Source: Acidilobaceae archaeon
Lineage (GTDB): Archaea > Thermoproteota > Thermoprotei_A > Sulfolobales > Acidilobaceae
Assembly: GCA_026985385.1 (NCBI GenBank)
Contig: JALSQM010000113.1
Span: 1 to 28,923 of the forward strand
DNA: 28,923 bases
Direction of reading: 5' to 3'
The translations under genes were made by a program, and so were the position numbers. This document shows, one piece after another, positions 21,922-28,923 of the stretch (the stretch's first letter is position 1; the number at the start of each line of letters is the position of its first letter). A model generated the notes under the pieces. It did no database searches. It saw nothing but the letters and a program-made list of their open reading frames with translations, and was not told the origin of the DNA.

Positions 21922-22087
21922 GCTCTTCCTAGCATTTGCAGTTATTGGGGCTACACTTTCGGCGATAGCAGCCATGCACTCGTGGTGGATCATGTTCTAC
22001 GCTTCACTAGCCTTTCTAGCCGCATCTCCCTACATAGCATCACTCCTCGTCTACATTAAGCTTAGGAGGAGTGGAGACTATAAGTGA
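21878..22087 (+). CDS. Small two-helix membrane protein
   Basis: A 69-residue protein with two hydrophobic segments (about residues 14-33 and 36-58) and basic ends (KFLRG, KLRRSGDYK). No family recognised. It overlaps the CinA-like gene by 44 bases in another frame. The TTG start at 21878 is strongly supported by GAGGTGATC (21865-21873), close to an ideal crenarchaeal Shine-Dalgarno. Translation is therefore likely despite the small size. With both termini basic, a hairpin with N and C in the cytoplasm is expected. Its job in an operon with cofactor and Fe-S proteins is not known. Confidence 0.7.
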   Translation: MAAKFLRGPVGSQVKLFLAFAVIGATLSAIAAMHSWWIMFYASLAFLAASPYIASLLVYIKLRRSGDYK

Positions 22088-22131
22088 GGCTATATTCCCT
22101 CGACTAGGAGTCCAGAATAGGGGTGTAGAGC

Positions 22132-22614
22132 ATGAGCGAAGAGGAGATTAGGGGCGAAGCTACTAGCAGCGGACAGCGCGGGAGCATTCAGAGGAATAAA
22201 GATGGCGTAGTAGTAAGTGGGGACCCGGAAATCGTAGAGAGGGTTATAAAGGCGCTCAAGGAGGTTTATGACCCGGAGATACCCGTTAACGTTTACGACC
22301 TCGGCTTGATATACGAGATCCACGTAGAGAAGGGTAAGTCAGGTAGGCCAGTGGTATACATACTCATGACGCTAACCGCTCCCGGCTGCCCTGTAGCGGG
22401 TACGGTAGCTGCATTTGCCGAGGAAGCCGTGCGTGAGGCGGTTCCAGAAGCGGAGGATGTAATAGTGGAGATAACGTTTGATCCTCCATGGGATCCCGAC
22501 AGGGTTACAGAGGAGGGTAGGGAAATGCTTAAAGCTATATTCGGCTATGACGTGGTGGAACAGTGGAAGAAGCAGCTCCAGATGCAGCAGGCCACCGAGG
22601 AGGGTGGAGGTTAG
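22132..22614 (+). CDS. MIP18/SufT-like Fe-S assembly protein (DUF59)
   Basis: A 160-residue protein with the DUF59/MIP18 domain that helps load Fe-S clusters. The signature VYDPEIPVNVYDLGLIYEIH is followed by ILMTLTAPGCPVAGTVAAFA with the conserved cysteine, and VEITFDPPWDPDRVTEEGREML. The N-terminal 40 residues are polar and probably flexible, and the Gln-rich tail (KKQLQMQQ) is unusual. No other assembly gene such as sufB, sufC or apbC lies in the window. ATG start at 22132, with GGGGTG nine to ten bases upstream. The window's probable clients include the radical SAM protein, though co-regulation is not shown. Confidence 0.92.
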   Translation: MSEEEIRGEATSSGQRGSIQRNKDGVVVSGDPEIVERVIKALKEVYDPEIPVNVYDLGLIYEIHVEKGKSGRPVVYILMTLTAPGCPVAGTVAAFAEEAVREAVPEAEDVIVEITFDPPWDPDRVTEEGREMLKAIFGYDVVEQWKKQLQMQQATEEGGG

Positions 22615-22618
22615 AGGC

Positions 22619-22981
22619 TTGAGTGAAGTAAAAAGGAGGCTCAGGGAGCTCCTCGACATAAAAGACGAGTGGATTCTCGCAGCACTCTATTCCGATCCGC
22701 GGGTTAGAGAGATCAACGAGAGGCTTGTTGAGAGGTGGGAGAGATCCGGTATGAAAGGTGACCCACTGGATTATGCCTCAGAGGCCGAGGCTAGGATACT
22801 GCTCCACTTAGTAGAGCAGTACGCCTTCATGAGCCCGGAGGCCGCTCGACGCCTCACCCTCGGGAGAATGGCCTCCCCGGGCTCGGGGGGTAGCCGCCAG
22901 CTAGAGGAGGATAGGCACTCAGGGCTAGGTGAGATCCTTAGGAGGCTCCTCGGGGAGTCTAAGCGTAGGCACAGAGGCTAA
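22619..22981 (+). CDS. Uncharacterised helical protein
   Basis: A 120-residue, mostly helical and charged protein that I do not recognise: EVKRRLRELLDIKDEWILAA, VREINERLVERWERSG, EARILLHLVEQYAFMSPEAA and a Gly/Ser-rich stretch (SPGSGGSRQL) before a basic terminal helix. The reading frame extends upstream to 22478 but lies there under the SufT-like gene. The TTG at 22619, four bases after that gene's stop and preceded by GGTGGAGG, is the natural start. Last gene of the operon. It converges with serS, with 20 bases between the ends. Confidence 0.7.
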   Translation: MSEVKRRLRELLDIKDEWILAALYSDPRVREINERLVERWERSGMKGDPLDYASEAEARILLHLVEQYAFMSPEAARRLTLGRMASPGSGGSRQLEEDRHSGLGEILRRLLGESKRRHRG

Positions 22982-23001
22982 GAATAAGAGTGCTACCAGG
23001 C

Positions 23002-24384
23002 TTATGCGGGCCTTTTGGGTCTGGGCTTTATATAATCCTTGGGAGCGGCCTCGAAGGGTTCCAGGTATTTCCTGAGAGCCTTAGGTATAATTACTGTCCC
23101 GTCTGGCTCCTGGAAGTTCTCTAGTATGGCTGTTATTGTTCTAGTAGACGCTATTGCCGTGCTGTTCAGCGTGTGAACATAGCCCCTCTCCATACCCTTC
23201 CTCCTAACAAGCCTTATCCCAAGCCTGAAGGCTTGCCAGTCCGTGCAGTTGCTGGCACTAACCATCTCCCTATACCTGCCCTGCGCGGGCATCCATGCCT
23301 CTAGATCATACTTCTTAACGGCGCAGGCCCCGAGATCCCCTGATGGTATGTTTATCACCCTAAAGGGTATTCCAAGCTCTTTGAATAGTTCCACAGCATT
23401 TCCTATGATCTCCTCGTGGAGCCTCCTGCTATCCTCTGGTAGAGAGTAGACGAACTGTTCCACCTTGTGGAACTGGTGTACTCGGAATATACCTTTAATA
23501 TCCCTGTTACCGGCCCCCGCCTCCTTTCTGAAGCAGGGGCTCACCCCCACGAGCTTCTTGGGGAGTTCGTCATCGTATATCTCTTCTCCGGCGTAGAGAG
23601 CCGCTAACGGGTGCTCCGCCGTTGCAATTAAGTAGAGATCCTCTCCCTCAATCTTATATATAGCGTCCTTGAACGTTTCAACATCGATAACCCCATTTAT
23701 TACCTTGTACCGGAGCATGTAGGGTGGAAGCACCAGCTGGTAGCCCTTGGAAGTGAGCCTGTCTATAGCGAAGAGTAGGAGGGCGAAATCAAGCCATACT
23801 ATGTCCTCGAACAGGTAGTAAAACCTTGAGCCCGCTACATCCCCCGCCTTGAGGGTGTCACCCAGCTTAAGGACGTTCTCCAGCATGTCGGCATGACCCA
23901 CAGGCCTCCAATCTATAACCTCGTAGTCCACATTGAAGCCTCTCTCCCTAGTCTCTTTGAGAAACGCCTCCTCATGGCCCCTCCACACGCGAGGCTTGCC
24001 CCAGTACATAACCGGGACGTAAGCGTCTTCCTCTCCTATGGGCACATCCTCTTCTATAAGGTTTGGGAGGGCGTAGAGTAGCCTCCATCTGCGCTCATCT
24101 AGCTCTTTAAACCTCTTCTCTAATTGCTCCCTCCTCTTAATTAACTGTCTAGCCTCCTCTATTAGCTTCCTCCTCTCCTGGGGATCCTTCGTCTGGGCTA
24201 TCATCTTCGTAACAACGTTATGGGTATGCCTCAGCTCGTTCAGCTCAACCTGTATCCGACGCCATTCAAGATCTACGGAGTAGGCCTCATCCACTATACT
24301 CGGATCCATGTATCTCTTGCGGAGGACATCCTTCAAGAGCTCCGGGTTACTCCTCAGCACCTCTAGGACACTCCACTGAGCCAA
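23002..24384 (-). CDS. serS: Seryl-tRNA synthetase
   Basis: It charges tRNA-Ser. The 460-residue protein is the common class II type, not the rare methanogen type. The N-terminal WSVLEVLRSNPELLKDVLRK leads into the long antiparallel coiled-coil tRNA arm (about residues 30-105). TAEHPLAALYAGEEI is the serine-site region, motif 2 is CFRKEAGAGNRDIKGIFRVH with FHKVEQF, and motif 3 is ASNCTDWQAFRLGIRL. Motif 3 usually reads SNCTDFQARRL, so WQAF is a small deviation. The frame opens at TTG 24399. TTG 24384 is preferred because GGGGGTG lies a few bases ahead and it matches the family N-terminus. TATA-like CTACTTAAGTC is at about 24424-24434. Confidence 0.95.
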   Translation of the reverse strand: MAQWSVLEVLRSNPELLKDVLRKRYMDPSIVDEAYSVDLEWRRIQVELNELRHTHNVVTKMIAQTKDPQERRKLIEEARQLIKRREQLEKRFKELDERRWRLLYALPNLIEEDVPIGEEDAYVPVMYWGKPRVWRGHEEAFLKETRERGFNVDYEVIDWRPVGHADMLENVLKLGDTLKAGDVAGSRFYYLFEDIVWLDFALLLFAIDRLTSKGYQLVLPPYMLRYKVINGVIDVETFKDAIYKIEGEDLYLIATAEHPLAALYAGEEIYDDELPKKLVGVSPCFRKEAGAGNRDIKGIFRVHQFHKVEQFVYSLPEDSRRLHEEIIGNAVELFKELGIPFRVINIPSGDLGACAVKKYDLEAWMPAQGRYREMVSASNCTDWQAFRLGIRLVRRKGMERGYVHTLNSTAIASTRTITAILENFQEPDGTVIIPKALRKYLEPFEAAPKDYIKPRPKRPA

Positions 24385-24502
24385 CACCCGCACCCCCAAG
24401 ACCCTCGGGAGTCAAGGAGCTAGGGACTTAAGTAGGAAAGCCCGCAGGCTCGGGGGGCGGAAACCCTATTGGAGGATCCTACCTTACCTAGAGACTAGGT
24501 GT

Positions 24503-24574
24503 GGGCGGCGATGAGGAGTCCTAGCCAGCCCGAGGGCCTGTCTGATGCGGAGTGGACCACATGCTGAGCCGCCC
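24503..24574 (+). ncRNA. Possible C/D box sRNA
   Basis: A 72-base candidate: terminal stem GGGCGGC/GCCGCCC (24503-24509 with 24568-24574), C-like GCGATGA (24508-24514), D'-like CCGA (24530-24533), C'-like CTGATGC (24542-24548) and perfect D box CTGA (24564-24567). Both guide intervals are 15 bases, a symmetry seen in real members. Weak points are the C-box U replaced by C, a D' that is not CUGA, overlap of C box and stem, and no rRNA target I can name for GTGGACCACATG or GTCCTAGCCAGC. It lies in the gap between serS and the CdvB-like gene. Confidence 0.4.
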
Positions 24575-25044
24575 TAGGCGCCTAGCCTCCTCCTCATCTT
24601 GGCGATTGACTCGGCCTCTTCGAGTATGCTTTTGGCGTCACTGTTCAGCTCCCTGGTGGAGGGATCCTCCTCACTGGGCACTGGGATTCCCGAGGCTTGG
24701 AGGAGGCCCCTCAGCGACTCGTCGATCTCTAATATGAGGGAGGCGGCTTGGGGCGGTAGGCTAGTAGCGAGATCCCTGAGTATGCCCGAGGCTCTGGCGG
24801 CCTCTCCTAAAGTTTTATCTAGAGCGATACCTGTAGCAACGAATATCTCCAGCTTCAATGCTATGTAATCTAAGAGCTCCTTTATTTTCGCCGTATTACT
24901 TAAAACCTGTGAGGCTAGGCTATTATCTTCAACCATTTTTAGTCTGCCCTCAAGCCTGGCGATAGCCAGGCGCGCAAGTCTCACATTTTGCAGTGCTCTC
25001 GCGGCAAGTATTCTAGGGTTAGCGCCGCGCTTTACCTTCACCAA
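24574..25044 (-). CDS. CdvB/ESCRT-III-like (Snf7-type) helical protein
   Basis: A 156-residue protein made almost wholly of helices. The long first helix RILAARALQNVRLARLAIAR with LEGRLKMVEDN, the ALKLEIFVATGIALDKTLGE segment and the block SGILRDLATSLPPQAASLIL, then EIDESLRGLL, look like crenarchaeal CdvB paralogues of the ESCRT-III division machinery. The N-terminal basic patch (VKVKRGANPR) could contact membranes. No terminal MIM2 or winged-helix motif for CdvC/CdvA contact is obvious, as in the shorter paralogues. The homology is judged from the pattern, not from a search. TTG start at 25044 (a GTG follows directly). The promoter is probably TTTTTTAAGTAG at about 25087-25098, which could equally be the T-rich end of aglB. 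Confidence 0.5.
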   Translation of the reverse strand: MVKVKRGANPRILAARALQNVRLARLAIARLEGRLKMVEDNSLASQVLSNTAKIKELLDYIALKLEIFVATGIALDKTLGEAARASGILRDLATSLPPQAASLILEIDESLRGLLQASGIPVPSEEDPSTRELNSDAKSILEEAESIAKMRRRLGA

Positions 25045-25113
25045 GCCTCTCCCCGCCCCGCGGGGCCGGAGGCTCTCTCGGGTCTCCTACTTAAAAAAGA
25101 GGCATGCCTTCCG

Positions 25114-27507
25114 CTATCCTGTCCACTTGTAGATGAACACTATAACGGCGAGTATCCTAGCATAGGATCCCCTGACATCTGCCGCGTCCGTTGGGCATCC
25201 TATGGACATGTTGACTAGAGCGAATCTATGCAGTTTTACGGGCTCAAGCATTGCCACGGTGTCCTCCGTTTGCAGCACCGAGGGAAGTACCAGTGGATGC
25301 GTGTTATTGATCCTACTCAGTATGGTTTTGCAGCCATTATCTATTATGAACCTGTTGAAGCCCCTGTTTAGACTGTAGAGCCCGTATACCATGAGCTTGT
25401 AGAGGAGAGTATTATAGACTAGCTCCTTGTATGCCTTGGGTATCCCCACAAAGCCCGGGAAGTGGTGGTAAGCCACGCCAGCCCTGTATACTGTGGTAGA
25501 ATAGTTTGTACCGAAGGGTGTAGGGGCGAAGGGGTTTATCCTATAGCCTATTCTAAGCATTTGGAATGACTTGGGTAAGTCACCCTCGCCGTGGACAATG
25601 AATACATCTGTATCATTTACCCTATGCACGCTCGGGACGGGTAGTATTCTAAGGGTCCCGTTGTCGTAGATCGCATAGAAGACGTCGTAGAATACTATGT
25701 AGGTCTCGTTTGGCTTGGCGTTGAAGTATTCCTTTAGTATAGCGGAAGCTCCGTCCTCCGTCCCCGTAAGCAGCCTTGCGAGAAGCCTTATCTGAGTCTC
25801 GTTGAGGGTCGCTCCATCGGCTACCGTGGGTCTCCCGGTATTGACTGTTATCCAGTATCCATAGTCCCACCACGACACTATGAGGGCGTTGGGTGGAGTA
25901 TGCTCCTTGATATACTTGAGCGCGTTTATCCACGCATAGTTTATCGGGGCCACTATTACGGTCTTATTGCCCTTCCTCAACTCTAGAGAGCCCAGCATCG
26001 ACGTCATTATTGCTGGCGCCTTGTAGGCGTTCATTGCATAGGCGGTGTTTAGACTGAACGCTGTCCCAGCTATGACTATTATCACTATAGTAAGAGCCAT
26101 CGAGGCCTTTAGCTCGTCAACTCGGAGAGCCTGCTTCTTTCTCTTCTTGTGGCCTCTGACCTCCTCGCCTCCCCCGAAGAGCCCCGTGAATATTCCAGCG
26201 GAGAGGGCGTTGAAGGACGCAGCCATTTCTGTGAAGTAGCTCATATTCTTGTTGGCATACATAAGTAGTATTGACGCTATGAATACCGCCAGCATAAGAG
26301 CGCCCTCGAAGCTCCTTAAGCTACCAGTCGCCACCTTATAGAGGATTGCTACTATGCCTGCTAGAGTTAAGATAAGAGCTATACCGTATTCCCTAAATAT
26401 GGAGGACCACGGCGCGGGCATATGCTCCTGGACGCTCTCCACGAGGGGGCTCACTTTCTTTACTCCGAGGGCGGCGAGCGCTCTACCTCCTAGACCAGTA
26501 TAGCCTGAGGCTACCGCGCTAGCAACTATTATTAACAGGGCGGTAATTAGCCATGCCTGGATTTTCCAGTTATAGGTGCCGCCGAGGATTCTGTAGAGGA
26601 GTAAAGACAAACCATATACTATGGGTGCTGAGATGATTAGTAGCCCAAAGATCCTTTTGATGAAGAGCAAACCAAAGGATGGGTCGAGCGATAGGGTAAA
26701 GTACATCGCTAGTGATGTAGGCAAGTATAGTGTGAGTAAGTCTTTCTCATTAGGCTTCCTCAGGAAGGGGTCTATAACCGCCGCTAGTACAACTAGCCCT
26801 ATCGCTACGGCGTAGCCTCCCCAGAGGAATCCCACAAAGCCTCCCGTAATGCCTGATAGGATCGACAGAGTCAAGCGCTTGCGCGTGCTAGCGCTTCTAT
26901 ACGCCTCGAGGGCGAGCCATAGGAATAGCACGAGTACGGGGAAGGCGACTCCTATCTTCTCAACGAAGCCCACTGTAGTCCTCACTATGGCTCCGGGGGT
27001 TAGCGAGTAGAGGGTAGCCGCCACTAGACCCCCCAGCTTGGAGCCTGTGAGCCTATAGACGAAGAAGAATACGATTATCACGCCAAAAGCGGCTGCTATC
27101 GGTGGTATTAGAGCTACCCACTCCCGCAGGGTTAACCCGAACTTCTCGACTATGGGATAGGTAGCGGCAGCGAGCCAGGGTAGGCCGAGCCTAGCAGATG
27201 AAAGGAAGTTTCTGCCCTCGGGGTACCAGAACACTTTTACGTCCTTTAACCCCGAGAAACTGAAGAGGCCGTGGTTGTGGAAGTACTCGGCCATCCAATA
27301 CTCTATCCAGGGGTCACTCGCGTCCAGCTCGAGACGGTAATGGATGGCTGGGAGTAATCTAAGGTAAACACCTACTGCTAAGACGGCTATTAACACGGCT
27401 ATCGTTAAGGGGGTCGATACCTTCGATGCAGTCATGTAGAGATCTGCCAGGCTGATGCTTCTCCTCCCCTTCCGTTTAGACGGCCTTCTCGTTCTCCCCT
27501 TCGCCAC
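25114..27507 (-). CDS. aglB: Oligosaccharyltransferase (AglB/STT3 family)
   Basis: The catalytic membrane enzyme of archaeal N-glycosylation, moving a lipid-linked glycan to Asn in N-x-S/T on the outer membrane face. The 797-residue protein starts with a basic cytoplasmic tail (RTRRPSKRKGRR). The first helix (about 33-55) is followed by RLELDASDPWIEYW with catalytic metal-binding D65. About 12 further helices reach residue 505, with YFTEMAAS (the TIXE/SVSE-like loop). The external globular domain carries the signature WWDYG at residues 546-550. GTG start at 27507; TATA-like CCATATACC (27523-27531), set between GGAGG and CCTCC, points to a nearly leaderless mRNA. Divergent from the COG2403-like gene. 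Confidence 0.95.
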   Translation of the reverse strand: MAKGRTRRPSKRKGRRSISLADLYMTASKVSTPLTIAVLIAVLAVGVYLRLLPAIHYRLELDASDPWIEYWMAEYFHNHGLFSFSGLKDVKVFWYPEGRNFLSSARLGLPWLAAATYPIVEKFGLTLREWVALIPPIAAAFGVIIVFFFVYRLTGSKLGGLVAATLYSLTPGAIVRTTVGFVEKIGVAFPVLVLFLWLALEAYRSASTRKRLTLSILSGITGGFVGFLWGGYAVAIGLVVLAAVIDPFLRKPNEKDLLTLYLPTSLAMYFTLSLDPSFGLLFIKRIFGLLIISAPIVYGLSLLLYRILGGTYNWKIQAWLITALLIIVASAVASGYTGLGGRALAALGVKKVSPLVESVQEHMPAPWSSIFREYGIALILTLAGIVAILYKVATGSLRSFEGALMLAVFIASILLMYANKNMSYFTEMAASFNALSAGIFTGLFGGGEEVRGHKKRKKQALRVDELKASMALTIVIIVIAGTAFSLNTAYAMNAYKAPAIMTSMLGSLELRKGNKTVIVAPINYAWINALKYIKEHTPPNALIVSWWDYGYWITVNTGRPTVADGATLNETQIRLLARLLTGTEDGASAILKEYFNAKPNETYIVFYDVFYAIYDNGTLRILPVPSVHRVNDTDVFIVHGEGDLPKSFQMLRIGYRINPFAPTPFGTNYSTTVYRAGVAYHHFPGFVGIPKAYKELVYNTLLYKLMVYGLYSLNRGFNRFIIDNGCKTILSRINNTHPLVLPSVLQTEDTVAMLEPVKLHRFALVNMSIGCPTDAADVRGSYARILAVIVFIYKWTG

Positions 27508-27572
27508 ACCCAGCCCCTCGGAGGTATATGGACTCCTCCAACCCCCCTAATAATGCGTTGCTTCTGGGTGAA

Positions 27573-27584
27573 AGCTTTTAATAT
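27573..27584 (+). promoter_or_regulatory. Promoter of the COG2403-like gene
   Basis: GCTTTTAATATC is a strong TATA element. The expected mRNA start near 27605-27608 falls in the middle of the palindrome at 27596-27618. Confidence 0.65.
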
Positions 27585-27595
27585 CGCTTAACAGG

Positions 27596-27618
27596 AATGT
27601 AACATCTGGTGTTACATT
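27596..27618. repeat. Perfect 9-bp palindrome, candidate operator
   Basis: AATGTAACA-TCTGG-TGTTACATT is a perfect inverted repeat with a 5-base centre. It ends on the base before the TTG start codon and covers the expected transcription start. It could be a repressor operator for a dimeric regulator, or a hairpin masking the start codon in the mRNA. Confidence 0.6.
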
Positions 27619-28923
27619 TTGAGACGCACGAGGGTTCTCATTCTGGGGGCTGGAGGAAGGGATTTCCACAACTTTAACGTCTTCTTCCGCGATAACCCGA
27701 ACTATGAAGTAGTAGCGTTCACGGCCACCCAGATTCCCGGCATAGTGGGCAAGAGGTATCCCCCGGAGCTGGCGGGCAACCTTTACCCCGAGGGGATACC
27801 CATACTTCCAGAGTCTTCGATGGAGGATATAATCAAAAGACTGGGCGTGGATGTGGTAGTGCTCGCGTATAGCGATCTAACTTACAGCGATGTAGGAGAG
27901 AGGCTCAGCCGCGCCTTAGCGGCGGGCGCCTCCTTCCTCGTCCTAGGCCCTAGGGATACAATGCTTGAGAGCTCGAAGCCCGTGATAGCTGTGACAGCCG
28001 TGAGAACGGGAGCCGGGAAAAGCACTGTTTCCAGGGCCGTGGTAAGAGAGTTGACCAAGAGAGGTTATAGAGTAGCCCCAATAAGGCACCCCATGGCATA
28101 CGGAGACCTCGCGGAGATGGCTGTACAGAAGTTCGAGAGAATGGAAGACCTAGACAAGTATAACGTAACAGTCGAGGAGCGAGAAGAGTACGAGCACTAT
28201 CTCCGCATGGGGCTACCTGTTTACGCTGGGGTAGATTATGGTAAGATCCTAGCCCTAGCGGAGAGAGAGGCAGACATCATCTTATGGGATGGGGGGAACA
28301 ATGATTGGCCATTCATAAGGCCGGACTTCATGATTACTGTAGCTGACGCTCTAAGGCCTGGCCAGGAGATCTCAAGCTTCCCGGGCGAGGTTAACGTGAG
28401 GATGGCTGATGCAGTCATCATAAACAAGGCCGACCAAGCAGCCCCAGAGGCGGTTGACACCATAAAGAGCAACATCAAAAGGGTTAACCCTAAAGCCAAG
28501 ATTTCAGTCGCCAAGAGCGTGGTTACCGTGGACAATCCTGACCTCATTAAAGGCAGGAGGGTTCTTGTACTCGAAGACTCGCCTACCGTGACCCACGGAG
28601 GCGCACCCTATGCTGCAGGTTATGTAGCCGCTAAGAAGTATGGCGCTAAAGAGATCGTGGATCCCAGACCATACGCCGTCGGCATAATAAAGGCGATGTA
28701 TGAGAAGTACCCCCACATGGCAGAGGTGCTTCCCAGCACGGGCTACAGCGGCGATCAATTAAGGGACTTAGAAGAAACCATTAGAAGGACTCCAGCAGAC
28801 GTCGTTATACTCGGGACACCCGCCGATATAACGAGGCTCATTAGGATAGATAAGCCGGTCGTCCGGGTGTCCTACGAGCTAGAGATAGTAGAAGGCCCTA
28901 CTATAGATGAGCTTATTGATGAA
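27619..28923 (+). CDS. COG2403 NTPase, cyclic 2,3-diphosphoglycerate synthetase-like (partial)
   Basis: The frame is open from TTG 27619 to the window end (435 codons), so the C-terminus is missing, probably by few residues. The N-terminal domain begins RVLILGAGGRDFHNFNVFFR and continues EVVAFTATQIPGIVGKRYPP. A P-loop domain follows, with TGAGKST (130-136), PIRHPMAYGD, DIILWDGGNNDWPFIRPDF and VIINKAD, the pattern of the COG2403 group related to methanogen cyclic 2,3-diphosphoglycerate synthetase. That enzyme makes a thermo-osmolyte, but many COG2403 members are only called predicted GTPases, so the product is not certain. It has a strong TATA box (27573-27584) and a palindrome immediately before the start codon, suggesting specific control. 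No stop or frameshift is seen. Confidence 0.85.
   Translation, partial: MRRTRVLILGAGGRDFHNFNVFFRDNPNYEVVAFTATQIPGIVGKRYPPELAGNLYPEGIPILPESSMEDIIKRLGVDVVVLAYSDLTYSDVGERLSRALAAGASFLVLGPRDTMLESSKPVIAVTAVRTGAGKSTVSRAVVRELTKRGYRVAPIRHPMAYGDLAEMAVQKFERMEDLDKYNVTVEEREEYEHYLRMGLPVYAGVDYGKILALAEREADIILWDGGNNDWPFIRPDFMITVADALRPGQEISSFPGEVNVRMADAVIINKADQAAPEAVDTIKSNIKRVNPKAKISVAKSVVTVDNPDLIKGRRVLVLEDSPTVTHGGAPYAAGYVAAKKYGAKEIVDPRPYAVGIIKAMYEKYPHMAEVLPSTGYSGDQLRDLEETIRRTPADVVILGTPADITRLIRIDKPVVRVSYELEIVEGPTIDELIDE

Noticed and set aside
22478..22618. N-terminal extension of the last gene in the SufT operon
   Set aside because: It runs inside the SufT-like gene and has a Cys/Arg/Trp-rich, shadow-like composition. 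TTG 22619 has a good ribosome site just upstream.
25054..25070. GCCCCGCGGGGC palindrome near the CdvB-like gene as an operator
   Set aside because: Similar CCCCGCGGGG strings recur in this GC-rich window (for example near 4478), so chance is a sufficient explanation.

Overview
The window looks like chromosomal DNA of a hyperthermophilic crenarchaeon, most likely of the Desulfurococcales (Pyrodictium/Hyperthermus-like). This is inferred from the archaeal 16S 5' end at 380..1, the AGG/ATA-rich coding style, abundant TTG and GTG starts, TATA boxes about 25 bases upstream of many first genes, and archaeal families: PoK/PPS coenzyme A enzymes, AglB, geranylgeranyl reductase, a CdvB-like protein and archaeal guide sRNAs. 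The species cannot be fixed from the sequence. No CRISPR array, transposase, prophage or tRNA gene was seen.

Layout. 1-930: 5' part of the 16S rRNA gene (minus strand), its leader with two strong hairpins, and two tandem TATA-like promoters. 930-5150: a methyltransferase, a VTT/small-multidrug-export-like membrane protein, an ABC-2 exporter pair and a winged-helix protein. 5100-8870: a tight minus-strand operon coaBC-nadE-pantoate kinase-phosphopantoate/beta-alanine ligase, joining the middle of CoA synthesis with NAD synthesis. 9170-11180: Ard1-type N-acetyltransferase and geranylgeranyl reductase (converging). 11200-14120: small heat shock protein, ZPR1 zinc protein and four small uncharacterised genes, with a C/D box guide sRNA between two of them. 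14130-16840: an overlapping operon of an SplB-type radical SAM protein and two tandem nucleotidyltransferase-fold paralogues. 16930-18070: 6-phospho-3-hexuloisomerase, an H/ACA guide sRNA and a C2H2 zinc finger protein. 18130-20950: unknown protein, aldo/keto reductase, glyA. 21046-22981: four-gene plus-strand operon (CinA-like, small membrane protein, SufT/MIP18-like Fe-S protein, unknown helical protein). 23000-25044: serS, a possible second C/D sRNA and a CdvB/ESCRT-III-like protein. 25114-28923: aglB, and divergent from it a COG2403/cyclic-2,3-diphosphoglycerate-synthetase-like NTPase cut by the window end, with a perfect 9-bp palindrome immediately before its start codon.

The most valuable unlisted content is RNA. 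A 68-nt C/D box sRNA (13384..13317) carries a D' guide with a perfect 12-base match to the conserved 530 loop of 16S rRNA. A 74-nt H/ACA sRNA (17622..17695) has a pocket matching a conserved helix-93 region of 23S rRNA. Together with the rRNA promoter and leader they cover parts of rRNA synthesis and modification. The best candidate for an undescribed protein system is the radical SAM + double nucleotidyltransferase operon.
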